NCBI GenBank assembly: GCA_051001135.1 | Contig: JBPCNO010000107.1 | Coordinates: 13,176-77,175 of the forward strand | From: CAWHMN01 sp051001135 | Lineage (GTDB): Bacteria > Acidobacteriota > Terriglobia > Terriglobales > Acidobacteriaceae | Length of the DNA stretch: 64,000 nt | Direction: 5' to 3' | Part shown: piece by piece, positions 1 to 8,777 of the stretch | How positions within the stretch are numbered: the stretch's first letter is position 1 | How the letters are laid out: every line of letters begins with the position of its first letter | The notes under the pieces: model-generated | What the model was told of the DNA's origin: nothing | Databases searched by the model: none | What the model saw: the letters and a program-made list of their open reading frames with translations, nothing else | Made by a program: the position numbers and the translations under genes

Positions 1-389
1 GTTTTTTTCCCCGCAGCTTTCGCGGGAGCCTTCCGCCCAGCCGTCGTCCTGCCGGTCGCTTTGGCAGCGCCCTTGCGGGCTCCTTCCCTGCTCGATTCTG
101 AAGCGTTCTCGGGATAGATCAGCTTGTTGAAGTTGCTCTTCGCTCCCTCCGCCGTCTCCTCCTGGTAGATCAACTCCAGACCGCTCTGGTCGAACTTCTC
201 CAAGAACTCCTCCCAGGAGATCTCCTCCAATGCACTATCGTCCGCGTTCGGGGCGCCGGGGAATTCGAAGCGCAGGATGCCCGTCTGCTTGTCATCTCCG
301 GTGCTGCGTATCTGGGAGGGAACCGCGCCACGGGCCTCGGCCCATCTCTGAATCTCGTCGTGATCTTTCGTCGTCTTGGAAAGCGCCAT
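1..389 (-). CDS. conserved hypothetical protein, Lys/Ala-rich C-terminal tail (3' end beyond window)
   Basis: The frame is open from an ATG at 389 down to base 1, giving about 129 residues with the stop outside the window. The protein begins MALSKTTKDHDEIQRWAEAR and has an acidic middle with the run EEISWEEFLEKFD followed by SNFNKLIYPEN. The last 30 residues are rich in Lys, Ala and Arg (histone-like tail). Small proteins of this build are common in acidobacteria and proteobacteria; they are often unannotated, and I know no proven function. The tail suggests nucleic-acid contact, which is inference only. No ribosome-binding site is obvious. Confidence 0.75.
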   Translation of the reverse strand, partial: MALSKTTKDHDEIQRWAEARGAVPSQIRSTGDDKQTGILRFEFPGAPNADDSALEEISWEEFLEKFDQSGLELIYQEETAEGAKSNFNKLIYPENASESSREGARKGAAKATGRTTAGRKAPAKAAGKK

Positions 390-505
390 GGATATCTCGA
401 TTCGCAGAAAAAAATAGGAACTACCTGCGTGACATAGATGGCTGGAAGAGTCTTTCCATTTGCCGACCAGCAAACTTATTTTGCGATCTATAGAAGAGAC
501 ACGGT

Positions 506-570
506 GGGTGCCCCATTCTTCGCGCCTCGCGTCCGCTTCGGCAAACAAACCCCGGAGCGCGAAGGGGGGT
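506..570 (+). repeat. family A dispersed hairpin repeat, copy 1
   Basis: It opens with GGGTGCCCCATTCTTCGCGC and closes with GCGCGAAGGGGGG, so CTTCGCGC pairs with GCGCGAAG. The same layout recurs at 47063 and 51339. The 390-753 gap holds this copy and an inverted copy at 663-726, and nothing else that I recognise. Confidence 0.75.
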
Positions 571-662
571 CTCTGCGCGGAAGCGCAGACCGCTTTTCCC
601 TGATCATATTTGCAAAGGTTCGCGTCGGATCAGAAGAGCGGGATGCGCCTCACGGCGCCTGG

Positions 663-726
663 CCCACCTTTACGCTTCGGTGGGCACGGTTACCCGATAG
701 CGCACGGCGCAAAGAATGGGGCACCC
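663..726 (-). repeat. family A dispersed hairpin repeat, copy 2 (inverted to copy 1)
   Basis: Read on the minus strand it starts GGGTGCCCCATTCTTTGCGC and ends GCGTAAAGGTGGG. With copy 1 it makes a large inverted pair just past the end of plsX, which could fold or block transcription from either side. Confidence 0.7.
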
Positions 727-753
727 GCAGCGAGGCGATTCTCGCCGGGTGCC

Positions 754-1758
754 CTACTGGCGGACGGCGAACTCCTGCCCGATGCGTTCATGCACGGCGG
801 TCTGCGCGTACTCCGCGGCGACGCGGATGCCGTTCATCACCGCGCGCTCGTTCGATGAGCCGTGCCCGATAATGCAGGGGCCGCGGACGCCGAGCAGCGG
901 AATGCCCCCGTATTCGGAGTAGTCGAGGCGTTTCTTGAAATCCTTAAAGGCGCGGCGGGAGAGCAGCGCGCCGGCGCGTGCGGTGACGGTGGAGCTGAGC
1001 GACTCGCGCAACAGGTCGCGCACCAGCCGGCCCAGGCCTTCGGAGGCCTTGAGCGTGACGTTGCCAACGAAGCCGTCGCAGACGATGACATGGCAGCGGC
1101 CGTTGTAGATGTCGCGGCCCTCGACGTTGCCGATGAAGTCCAGCGGCAGTTGGCGCAGGGCGGCGAAGGCCTCGCGCGTCAGGTCGTTGCCTTTCATCTC
1201 TTCCTCGCCGATGGACAGCAGACCGACGCGCGGCCGGGCGATCTTGAGCACGCTGCGCGCATACATCTCGCCCATGATGGCGAACTGCTCGAGATTCTGT
1301 ACCTTGCAATCGACGTTGGCGCCCACGTCCAGCAGCACGCAGGGCGTACCGGCGGAGGTGGGCATGATGGCGGCGAGCGCCGGCCGGTCCACGCCGGGCA
1401 CGGTGCCCAGAGTCATCTTGGCCATGGCCATGGCGGCGCCGGTATTCCCGGCGGTAAAAAAGCCCGCGACGGTGCGGTCCTTCACCATCTTCAGGCCCAG
1501 CCGGATGGTGTTGTTCGGCTTCTTGCGGAAGGCCGTGGCCGCCTTGTCTTCCATCGTGATCCACTCGGTGGCGGGCACGACCTGAATGGGCAGGCGCCTA
1601 CCGACGTTCCCCAGGCCTTCGCGCAGCCGGTCTTCCGGACCGATGATGTGGACCCGCACCGGGTAGGCGCGGCAGGCAAGGATAGCGCCCCGTATCTCCG
1701 GCTCGGGCGCCGTGTCGGAGCCCATGCCGTCGAGGGCGATGTCCGTCAACTGGGGCAC
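754..1758 (-). CDS. plsX: phosphate acyltransferase PlsX
   Basis: PlsX makes acyl-phosphate from acyl-ACP and phosphate, the first step of the PlsX/PlsY route to phosphatidic acid, as a peripheral membrane enzyme. The 334-residue protein has the family start IALDGMGSDTAPEPEIRGA (usual form MGGD), the FFTAGNTGAAMA loop and the VLLDVGANVDCK stretch. It lies 8 bases after rpmF, which follows yceD: this yceD-rpmF-plsX order is widely conserved and links lipid synthesis to ribosome production. Length is normal for the family. Confidence 0.97.
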   Translation of the reverse strand: MPQLTDIALDGMGSDTAPEPEIRGAILACRAYPVRVHIIGPEDRLREGLGNVGRRLPIQVVPATEWITMEDKAATAFRKKPNNTIRLGLKMVKDRTVAGFFTAGNTGAAMAMAKMTLGTVPGVDRPALAAIMPTSAGTPCVLLDVGANVDCKVQNLEQFAIMGEMYARSVLKIARPRVGLLSIGEEEMKGNDLTREAFAALRQLPLDFIGNVEGRDIYNGRCHVIVCDGFVGNVTLKASEGLGRLVRDLLRESLSSTVTARAGALLSRRAFKDFKKRLDYSEYGGIPLLGVRGPCIIGHGSSNERAVMNGIRVAAEYAQTAVHERIGQEFAVRQ

Positions 1759-1766
1759 GAAAGGCC

Positions 1767-1949
1767 TTAGGCTTCCTTCACCTCGACAACCTCACGGCCC
1801 TTGTAGGTGCCGCACTTGGCGCAGACCCGATGCGGCAGCTTGCGTTCGTGACAGTTGGGGCACTCGGAGAGGCCGGTGGGGGTGAGAAAGTCATGGGAGC
1901 GGCGCTTGGAGGTGCGCTGCTTGGAGTGGCGCCGTTTCGGATTAGGCAT
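1767..1949 (-). CDS. rpmF: 50S ribosomal protein L32
   Basis: A 60-residue basic protein starting MPNPKRRHSKQRTSKRRSHD with two CxxC pairs (CPNC and CAKC), the zinc-binding form of bL32. The C-terminus ends in GREVVEVKEA. It sits between yceD and plsX on the same strand, the usual neighbours. Confidence 0.98.
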   Translation of the reverse strand: MPNPKRRHSKQRTSKRRSHDFLTPTGLSECPNCHERKLPHRVCAKCGTYKGREVVEVKEA

Positions 1950-2052
1950 TGGACGATCCTTTCATGCGCGGCACACGCCGGCTGCACGGCTAGTCTATGG
2001 CACATGCATGGCAGAGCGGGGTGTGACGCGGAACACGCTACGATATCTATAG

Positions 2053-2604
2053 CTAGGGTTCGATCCGGCTGCGGAGATCCGAGAGAGCAGTCCAGCGGGG
2101 ATCGGCGGATGCCTCTCCACACGTGCAGGTCTCTGCGTTCAGATTCTGGCCACACCCGGGGCAAAGCCCTTTGCAGTCGGCCCGGCAGAGCGTCTTTTCC
2201 GGCAGGGAGACCAGCACCTGCTCACGGAGGACATCTTCCAGCACTAGACTGTCGCCTCCATAATATCCGATTTCGGTCTCCGAGGTCGAGATCGACCGCT
2301 CGGCCGAGCCGCTGTCGGCGCCCATGGGCCGGTAGAGAAGATCGAAGTCGCCCTCCAGCGGATGAACGACCGGCTCGACGCAGCGGGCACACGGGACCTC
2401 GAAGCTGCCTTTGTAGCTGGCGCGCACGCGGATGTCCGGGATGATCTCCCGCGCGCTGCGGTGTTCCTCGATAAGGTCGGCGCGACCCTGGGTATCGAGC
2501 AGGCCAATTTGCTTGATTCCCGGACCGTACTCGATGGCTTTGGGAGGGAAGTGCTGGTCGAACTCAAGCGGTTCGACTCTCAGGTCTGCAACGGTAATCA
2601 ACAT
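2053..2604 (-). CDS. YceD/DUF177 family protein
   Basis: About 183 residues. The family is found next to rpmF in most bacteria and is implicated in 23S rRNA/L32 assembly, although its exact action is not settled. The sequence has CARCVEP in the middle and, near the C-terminus, the zinc-ribbon-like CRADCKGLCPGCGQNLN. I prefer the ATG at 2604 (MLITVADLRVEPLEF), where homologues begin; the frame extends upstream to a GTG at 2661 with an unconvincing sequence. Transcribed with rpmF and plsX. Confidence 0.9.
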   Translation of the reverse strand: MLITVADLRVEPLEFDQHFPPKAIEYGPGIKQIGLLDTQGRADLIEEHRSAREIIPDIRVRASYKGSFEVPCARCVEPVVHPLEGDFDLLYRPMGADSGSAERSISTSETEIGYYGGDSLVLEDVLREQVLVSLPEKTLCRADCKGLCPGCGQNLNAETCTCGEASADPRWTALSDLRSRIEP

Positions 2605-2795
2605 AAGACGGCTCTGGATTTGAGAGTACGGCGGGGTCAATGTCCAGTCAACCGAGGTCACGTCAAGCGAGGCGTCGGCGGTGAGTCAGTTTCCGAGTAG
2701 CCGAACCATCCGGGAGCTATCTCGCGTGGCGACTCGGGTAATGGATCAATTTCTCGAAAAGCGTGTTGATGCAGGATCCATCGCGACTTGCAGCG

Positions 2796-3209
2796 TCACG
2801 CGATCCGCTGAACCCATTCTCTCCGCCAGGCCGGCGCCTCGAAGGGGTCCGCGAAATACTGTGTCTCGTGCATGACCTTACCGTTGCGAAACTCCATGAT
2901 GCTCACTGTGTACGCCGGCCGCCCCTGGTAGGTAATTGTGTATTCCGTGATCCAGAGATCACCTTTTCCGAGAATTCGCCTGACGTTGAAACCTGACGGC
3001 TTGCCCGGATGATGACTCCGCAAGGCCTGCAAATTGCTTCGACCGAGAATTCGCTCGCCTGACTGGGGATAGTCACAGATGGCATCGTCATCGTAAATGT
3101 CGTGTTCCGCGTTTGCATCGCCGCCTGCCGACGCGTCCCAGTGCGCGTTCAGGGCCTCACGTATCTGTTCCTCTTGCATGGACTGCTCCAGGTGCTGTTT
3201 GGGATTCAT
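2796..3209 (-). CDS. SnoaL-like / NTF2-fold protein
   Basis: 137 residues with the layout of the NTF2 superfamily: an N-terminal helix, the acidic DIYDDDAICDYPQSGER segment, then beta strands ending ITYQGRPAYTVSIMEFRNG and KVMHETQYFADPFEAPAWRR. Such proteins are small-molecule binders or isomerases; the substrate cannot be told. An AAGG ribosome-binding site precedes the ATG. It is monocistronic as far as seen. Confidence 0.8.
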   Translation of the reverse strand: MNPKQHLEQSMQEEQIREALNAHWDASAGGDANAEHDIYDDDAICDYPQSGERILGRSNLQALRSHHPGKPSGFNVRRILGKGDLWITEYTITYQGRPAYTVSIMEFRNGKVMHETQYFADPFEAPAWRREWVQRIA

Positions 3210-3272
3210 GCTGATCTACCTTGTGGAACGCACTATATACCTGTTTTTGCCTGCTCTGTTCGCCTACTTCAG

Positions 3273-3310
3273 CCTTCTGCATTGGCCACACTGCCGGCGA
3301 ATGCAGAAGG
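3273..3310. terminator. perfect 11-bp inverted repeat between thiE and the SnoaL gene
   Basis: CCTTCTGCATT (3273-3283) is repeated as its exact complement AATGCAGAAGG (3300-3310) with a 16-base spacer. It lies just downstream of the thiE-like gene on its strand, so it may end or stabilise that transcript, but no T-run follows directly. Confidence 0.4.
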
Positions 3311-3343
3311 ATCGGCTGGTCCGCGCACCGCTCGGAAGGTCTA

Positions 3344-4045
3344 TCACGGTTGAACCCGAGTGACGGGCAATCCGGAAACTGATCCGCCACCGGAGCTGCT
3401 CCGGTCAGGGGCACTCCAATCGTCCCCAGCGAACAGCCGGATGGCGGCGACGCCGGCGGCCCCGGCGTTGCTGCAAAGCGCCGCATTGGCGGCCGTCACG
3501 CCGCCGAGCGCGTAGACGGGGAGCGGGGCTGCATCGGCGCAGGCGCGGCGCAGGGCTTCGACACCGAGGCCCGGCGACGGTGCTTCGGCAGAGCCCGGCG
3601 TGCATTTGTGATTGCTAAAAATAGGCGAAAAGAGGGCCAGGTCCGCCCCCGCCTCGCGTGCCTCGCATGGCGTCCGCCAAGCGTGGCAGGCCACGGAAAT
3701 GACGGCGTCCGCGCCCAGCAATTGCCGAGCGTGCGCAATGGATACGGCAGTCCAGCCCCCCGGCAGATGAACTCCATCGGCGTTCGCGGCCAGGGCCAGC
3801 TCGGGAACTCCATTCAGCAACAAACGCGTCTTCGTATCGGCAAGGGTGTCCCGCAAAACCCGCGTCAGGGCCAGCAAATCCGCGGACGACAGGTCCTTCT
3901 CCCGTAGTTGCACAAACTCCACCCCACCCGCGGCCCAGGCGTGCGCGCGGGCCACCAGCCATGCCTGCTCCTGGGGGCAGAGCCGGCCTGCTTCATGCTC
4001 CCCGGGAGCTAGCCTTCGATCCGTAATGGCAATCAGCGATGACAT
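3344..4045 (-). CDS. thiE: thiamine-phosphate synthase family protein (ThiE/TenI-like)
   Basis: ThiE joins the thiazole and pyrimidine halves of thiamine; the TenI branch has the same fold. Visible in order: FVQLREKDL, RLLLNGVPELA (usually IND...), ADGVHLPG, VISVACHAW, LFSPIFSNHKCTPG and YALGGVTAANA with the phosphate-binding Gly pair. The chosen ATG at 4045 gives MSSLIAITDRRLAPG; an ATG 8 codons upstream is also possible. The changed IND motif leaves TenI, or a partner-less ThiE, open. No other thiamine genes are nearby. Confidence 0.82.
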   Translation of the reverse strand: MSSLIAITDRRLAPGEHEAGRLCPQEQAWLVARAHAWAAGGVEFVQLREKDLSSADLLALTRVLRDTLADTKTRLLLNGVPELALAANADGVHLPGGWTAVSIAHARQLLGADAVISVACHAWRTPCEAREAGADLALFSPIFSNHKCTPGSAEAPSPGLGVEALRRACADAAPLPVYALGGVTAANAALCSNAGAAGVAAIRLFAGDDWSAPDRSSSGGGSVSGLPVTRVQP

Positions 4046-4172
4046 TCTGTGATGGCTAAGGAGACGCATTCCAGCTTAGAGTGTAGTGGCGTCCCAGAGG
4101 GCGAGACGGCACGCCTGCCACTCCTGCTGTTTATGCGCGGGGCCGGAGTTTTCTGTACCCTCCAGACAGAGC

Positions 4173-5588
4173 ATGCAAACTTACGACCTCATCATCATCG
4201 GTTCGGGTCCGGCGGGACAACGCGGCGCCATCTTTGCCACCAAGCAGGGCAAAAAGGTTGCAGTCGTGGAGCGCATGCGCAGCGTCGGCGGGGTGTGCAT
4301 CAACACCGGCACCATTCCCAGCAAGACCATGCGCGAGGCGGTGCTGCACCTCTCCGGCTATAACTACCGCTCCATCTACGGCATGAACTACCGGGTGAAA
4401 GAGCGGATCACCATGGCCGATCTCGCCTTTCGCGTGCAGCACGTCATCAAGACGGAAGTGGACGTGACCGAGGCGCAGCTCTCCCGCAACGGAGTGGATG
4501 TGCTCTACGGAACGGCCAGCTTCGAAGATCCGCACCACGTCCGCGTGTCCTCAGACGAGGGCACGTCGGACGCCGGAGTCTATGAAGCGGAAAATGTCGT
4601 GATCGCGACGGGAACCCATCCGGCATACTCGGCAACGGTGCCGGTGAACGGGCGCAACATCGTGAACAGCGATCAGGTATTGAACCTGCCGCAGTTGCCC
4701 AAGACCTTGATCGTGGTGGGCGGCGGCGTCATCGGCGTCGAATACACGTCGATGTTCGCAGCTCTGGGCGTGCGCGTGACCCTGATCGAAAAGCGATCCA
4801 AGCTGCTGGAGTTCGCCGACCAGGAGATCGTGGAGTCGCTGAGCTATCACCTGCGCGACAGCCGGGTGACCATGCGGCTGCACGAAGAGGTGGAGAGCGT
4901 CGAAGAGCTGGCCGATGGCAGCGGCGTGGTGGCCAACCTGGAGAGCAAGAAGCGGATCTCCGGCGATGCGCTGCTATATGCCGTAGGCCGCTCGGGCAAC
5001 GTGGATGCGTTGAAACTCGAGAACGCCGGCATCGAGGCGGACGCCCGCGGCCGCATTCCAGTGGACAAGGACTACCGCACCAAGACGCCCAATATCTTCG
5101 CGGCGGGCGACGTGATCGGCTTCCCCTCGCTGGCCTCCGTCTCCATGGAGCAGGGGCGCATCGCGGTGGCGCGGGCGCTGAACGACAACACCATCCAGTC
5201 CAACCCCAGCTACTATCCTTACGGCATCTACACCATCCCGGAGATCAGCTTCATCGGCAAGACGGAGGAGCAGCTCACCGACGAGGACGTGCCCTACGAA
5301 GTAGGCGTAGCCTACTACCGGGAGATCGCCCGCGGTCAGATCCGCGGAGACACCACCGGCCGGCTGAAGATCATCTTCCATCGCGAGACGCGGCACCTGC
5401 TGGGGGTCCACATCATCGGCGAAGGGGCCAGCGAGCTGCTGCACATTGGGCAGGCGGTGATGGCGCTGGGTGGCACGCTCGACTACTTTGTGGACACAGT
5501 ATTCAACTATCCCACGCTGGCCGAGGCCTATAAGACGGCTGCATACAACGGCATCAATCGGCTGGGGCGCTTCGGCGACGGGAACTGA
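4173..5588 (+). CDS. sthA: soluble pyridine nucleotide transhydrogenase (SthA-like)
   Basis: A 471-residue flavoprotein of the disulfide-oxidoreductase family that moves hydride between NADPH and NAD+. The FAD motif GSGPAG is at the N-terminus, the NAD motif GGGVIGVE in the middle, and the dimer domain at the C-terminus (NYPTLAEAYKTAAYNG). Where dihydrolipoamide dehydrogenases have a redox CxxxxC pair, this protein reads CINTGTIPSK, losing the second Cys as in SthA. I start at the ATG at 4173 (MQTYDLIIIGSG) rather than 29 codons upstream. A ROK gene follows after 11 bases. Confidence 0.92.
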   Translation: MQTYDLIIIGSGPAGQRGAIFATKQGKKVAVVERMRSVGGVCINTGTIPSKTMREAVLHLSGYNYRSIYGMNYRVKERITMADLAFRVQHVIKTEVDVTEAQLSRNGVDVLYGTASFEDPHHVRVSSDEGTSDAGVYEAENVVIATGTHPAYSATVPVNGRNIVNSDQVLNLPQLPKTLIVVGGGVIGVEYTSMFAALGVRVTLIEKRSKLLEFADQEIVESLSYHLRDSRVTMRLHEEVESVEELADGSGVVANLESKKRISGDALLYAVGRSGNVDALKLENAGIEADARGRIPVDKDYRTKTPNIFAAGDVIGFPSLASVSMEQGRIAVARALNDNTIQSNPSYYPYGIYTIPEISFIGKTEEQLTDEDVPYEVGVAYYREIARGQIRGDTTGRLKIIFHRETRHLLGVHIIGEGASELLHIGQAVMALGGTLDYFVDTVFNYPTLAEAYKTAAYNGINRLGRFGDGN

Positions 5589-5599
5589 GAGAAGGCGGC

Positions 5600-6496
5600 A
5601 TGGGCAGAAGCATCGGCGTAGTAATGACGGCCAATATCGTCGCGGGGCTCATCGAGGACCACAAGCTAGTGGGCGAGTTGGTGCTGTACCCGAAGGACCC
5701 GGAGGAGGTGCACGGCCTGATCGATCTTCCGACCGATCCGTTGTGCGACGTAATCTGCGATCTGATCTTTGCCCTTAAACCGGCCGACGCCAAGCTGGAC
5801 GCGATCGGCATCGCCATGCCGGGCATCATCCGGAACGGCGTGGTGGAGGATTCTCCCAACCTGCCGCAACTGAAAGGCGCGCGCATCGGAGACAAGATGA
5901 GCGCCCTGCTACGGCAGCGCGGCATTACGGCGCCGCTGGCGGTCTTCAATGACGCGGACGCCTCCGCGGCTGGCCTGGCCGCCACGCGCAACCAGTTGGA
6001 CAAGGTGGTGCGGGTGTGGACGCTGGGCAACGGGATCGGCTTCGGCCGCTACCCCGACGCTGATGGCCCCTTCGAGGGCGGCCACACCATCGTGAGCCTG
6101 GATCCCAAGGAAACCTACTGCGGCTGCACCGGCGTCGGTCACCTGGAGGGCATCATGGGGCATCGCGCCATGCGGCTGCGCTTCATGGACATGGAGCCGG
6201 AAGAGATCTTCGCCAATGCGCGGCAGGGCGACACGCGTTGCGCCGACTTTGTGAAGCGCTGGCATCGCGCGCTGGCCGCCGCGACCGCGACCTCCATCCA
6301 CATCGATGGACCGGGACGCTTCTACTTCACCGGCATGAACATCGGGTTCTTGGAGATATCGCTGCTGAAGCAGTATCTATGGGACATGGTGAAGATGAGT
6401 CCGCTGCAGAGCTACACATTGGAGGCCCTGCCCGAGACGCCGGAGCTGGCGGTGATCGGCGCGGGTGCGGCAGCGGAGCTGGACCGGCAGAAGTAG
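5600..6496 (+). CDS. ROK family protein (sugar kinase-like)
   Basis: 298 residues. The ROK signature is present: FNDADASAAG (usual NDANxxA), GGHTIVSLDP, then a zinc-type cluster YCGCTGVGHLEG in which the last Cys of the usual CxCGxxGC is His. The first phosphate loop (GVVMTANIVAGLI) is less canonical than the usual DxGGT. It could be a glucokinase-like enzyme or a non-catalytic relative. GAGAAGG is a good ribosome-binding site, and it is very probably co-transcribed with sthA. Confidence 0.82.
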   Translation: MGRSIGVVMTANIVAGLIEDHKLVGELVLYPKDPEEVHGLIDLPTDPLCDVICDLIFALKPADAKLDAIGIAMPGIIRNGVVEDSPNLPQLKGARIGDKMSALLRQRGITAPLAVFNDADASAAGLAATRNQLDKVVRVWTLGNGIGFGRYPDADGPFEGGHTIVSLDPKETYCGCTGVGHLEGIMGHRAMRLRFMDMEPEEIFANARQGDTRCADFVKRWHRALAAATATSIHIDGPGRFYFTGMNIGFLEISLLKQYLWDMVKMSPLQSYTLEALPETPELAVIGAGAAAELDRQK

Positions 6497-6547
6497 CTGG
6501 AACGGATGGTTATCACAATGCGACAACGTTGAGGGCCCCATCACGGT

Positions 6548-6577
6548 GTCATCCCGAGCGAAGTCGAGGGATCTGCT
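6548..6577 (+). repeat. family B dispersed repeat, copy 1
   Basis: GTCATCCCGAGCG...TCGAGGGATCTGC. This copy has CCC on the left paired with GGG on the right, whereas most copies have CCT with AGG. Confidence 0.7.
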
Positions 6578-6614
6578 TCTTGCCTTTTCCCTCGACTCCA
6601 GTCATCGAAGCACC

Positions 6615-7418
6615 TCAACGAATCTGGAAGCTCGCGCGGCAACCCTTGTCCACCCAGATGCCGCCATTGTCATAGCCCCAGGTGGAGCCCTGTACGCATG
6701 GTGAGCCGCTCAATTGCTGCGCCAGGCGCACTCCACCCCGCGAGACCTGCGCCGGACAATACTGGCGGCTGCCATTATTCGACGAGCAGGTAATGACTCC
6801 TTGTGCGCCGCCATTGCCGTTGCCTTTGTTCCACGGAAGCACGCCACTTATGCCACCCTGGCGGGCGTACGCTGCGAAGTCTGCCCGGCAGCCCTTGTCC
6901 ACCCAGATGCCCTGATTGTCATATCCCCAGGTCGAGCCCTGCGTGCAGCGGGCATTGCTGCGCTGCCGCGTTAGCTGCACACCGCCAGTGGTATTGGCGG
7001 GACAGTACTTGCGGCCGCCGTCGGAGGAGCAGGTGATGGTCTGCGGCGTTCCGTTCCCGTTGCCGCTCCAGCTATTCCCTTTGCCGCCCACGATAAAGTC
7101 TGCGCGGCAGCCACGGTCCACCCAGATGCCGCGGTTGTCATATCCCCAGGTCGAGCCTTGCTGACACGCAGCGCCGCTGCGCTGTTTGCCCAGGGTGACG
7201 CCGCGGCTGGTATCGGCGGCGCAATACTTTCGCCCGCCGTTGTCGGATGAGCAGGTCACGATGGTCTGGGCTGCTGCCGGCAGCGCCGCCAACAAACCAA
7301 GAGACAAAACCAGCACCGCGTATGCGCGCAGTCCCAGCCCCCGCCGTACCCATGTCGCTGTGAACTCCGGGGCAGCCAACGGTACCTTCGTATTCCTGCC
7401 TTCGCCTGCTCGCGCCAT
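6615..7418 (-). CDS. exported protein with three DUF3011 repeats
   Basis: About 267 residues: an N-terminal signal segment (RAYAVLVLSLGLLAALPAAAQ) and then three near-identical cysteine-rich units of about 65 residues. Each unit starts TITCSS and holds GRKYCPA, QGSTWGYDN and GIWVDKGCRA. Gly/Asn-rich linkers join the units. The units match the DUF3011 family, a lectin-like secreted domain of unproven ligand. The ATG at 7418 is preceded by the strong site AAGGGGGAG; the frame runs 29 codons further up. Divergent from fabD. Confidence 0.88.
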   Translation of the reverse strand: MARAGEGRNTKVPLAAPEFTATWVRRGLGLRAYAVLVLSLGLLAALPAAAQTIVTCSSDNGGRKYCAADTSRGVTLGKQRSGAACQQGSTWGYDNRGIWVDRGCRADFIVGGKGNSWSGNGNGTPQTITCSSDGGRKYCPANTTGGVQLTRQRSNARCTQGSTWGYDNQGIWVDKGCRADFAAYARQGGISGVLPWNKGNGNGGAQGVITCSSNNGSRQYCPAQVSRGGVRLAQQLSGSPCVQGSTWGYDNGGIWVDKGCRASFQIR

Positions 7419-7522
7419 CACTCCCCCTTGTCGCTTCGGCATGGTAAGTTTCCATCCGCGCATCACTGGAGATGCATCCGCAGGCAGCAAGAGTTGCGGC
7501 GGCATGGGAAAATAGTCTCCGC

Positions 7523-8473
7523 ATGAGCAATTCCCAAGGAACTCCCAAGATCGCGTTTCTCTTTCCAGGGCAGGGATCGCAGGCGGTTGGCATGGGCCGC
7601 GACCTGGCCGAACGGTTCACCGTCGCCCGCCGCACCTTCGACGAAGCCGACGCCGCTCTCGGCTACTCGCTCTCGCGCCTCTGCTTTGAAGGGCCGGCCG
7701 AGCAGCTCAAACAGACCGAGTTCACTCAGCCGGCGATCTTTGCCGTTTCCGTCGCCGCCTGCCGGGTGCTGGCCGAGCGAGGTGTGGCGCCCCAGTATGC
7801 AGCGGGTCACTCGCTGGGAGAGTATTCCGCCTGCGTGGCCGCCGGCGTCATGGAGTTCGCCGGCGCCATTCGAGCACTAAGGTCCCGCGGTCAGTTCATG
7901 CAGCAGGCCGTGGCCGAGGGACAGGGCGCCATGGCTGCCATCCTGGGACTCGACGCCGAAGCCGCCGGGAAGGTCTGCGCGGCGGCGGCCACCGAGACCA
8001 GTGAGGTTGTCTCGCCCGCAAACCTGAACTCCCCCGAGCAGGTCGTCATCTCCGGTACGGTGCGCGCCGTCGCCCGTGCCTCCGAGCTGGCACGCGAGGC
8101 GGGCGCGAAGAAGGTGGTGCCGCTGCAGGTATCCGCGCCCTTCCACTGCGCGCTGATGCAGCCGGCCCAGGATCGCCTGGAGCCGGTGCTGAAGGCCATC
8201 GAATTCCACAAGCCGCGCTTCCCTATCGTCTCGAACGTCACCGCCGATGTGACAAAAAACGGCGATGACGAGCGAGACGCCCTCGTCCGGCAGGTGACCG
8301 CTTCCGTGCGCTGGGTCGAGTCCATGCGCAAGCTCATCGATCTGGGCGTAACCAACTTCGTCGAGGTCGGTCCGGGCAAGGTCCTCAGCGGCCTGTTGCG
8401 CCAGATCGACCGCGGTCAGCGCTGCAGCAACGTTGAAGACGCGGCCAGCCTGGATAAAGCGCTCGCCGGTTAG
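7523..8473 (+). CDS. fabD: malonyl-CoA:ACP transacylase FabD
   Basis: FabD loads malonyl onto ACP for fatty-acid elongation. The 316-residue protein has FLFPGQGSQAVGMG at the N-terminus, the nucleophile elbow GHSLGEYSA, and PFHCALMQPA with the catalytic His. The chosen ATG gives MSNSQGTPKIAFLFPGQGSQ; an upstream ATG 17 codons earlier overlaps the promoter of the divergent DUF3011 gene. fabD stands alone here, away from fabH and fabF. Confidence 0.96.
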   Translation: MSNSQGTPKIAFLFPGQGSQAVGMGRDLAERFTVARRTFDEADAALGYSLSRLCFEGPAEQLKQTEFTQPAIFAVSVAACRVLAERGVAPQYAAGHSLGEYSACVAAGVMEFAGAIRALRSRGQFMQQAVAEGQGAMAAILGLDAEAAGKVCAAAATETSEVVSPANLNSPEQVVISGTVRAVARASELAREAGAKKVVPLQVSAPFHCALMQPAQDRLEPVLKAIEFHKPRFPIVSNVTADVTKNGDDERDALVRQVTASVRWVESMRKLIDLGVTNFVEVGPGKVLSGLLRQIDRGQRCSNVEDAASLDKALAG

Positions 8474-8777
8474 GTGCTGGCCGCACGGGCGGACGCGCTA
8501 CGCGTAAATCCCTTGTACCCACGCCGGTGCTTCATTCGGAAGCGTCGCTGATGAGCGTAAGCAATCGGTGCATTTCGCTTCCCTTGCTCTTGATGGAAAA
8601 TCGAAACCGGCTCCTCCGCAGGCCGTTCGGTCTCCACCTCGTCGCCGCGCCGACGGAGTTCGAGGGCAATCTGATCAGCGACCGAACCGGCCTCAACGTC
8701 CCAGCGTTCGCGGACGCAAGGGTGATCGCGCGGAGAAGCTCTCCCTCACGGAAATCTAGACCATCCGCGTCCGGCTC
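8474..8777. other. intergenic stretch without a recognisable gene
   Basis: Short frames of 60-120 codons exist on the plus strand (for example 8568-8759) but they have no convincing start signal, no domain I recognise and Arg/Pro-rich out-of-frame composition. A decayed gene is possible. Confidence 0.5.

Noticed and set aside
438..872. 144-codon plus frame after the first gene
   Set aside because: Reads through the inverted family A pair and into antisense plsX.
862..1770. 302-codon plus frame over plsX
   Set aside because: Antisense of a textbook PlsX; composition Ala/Gly/His/Asp-rich with no motif.
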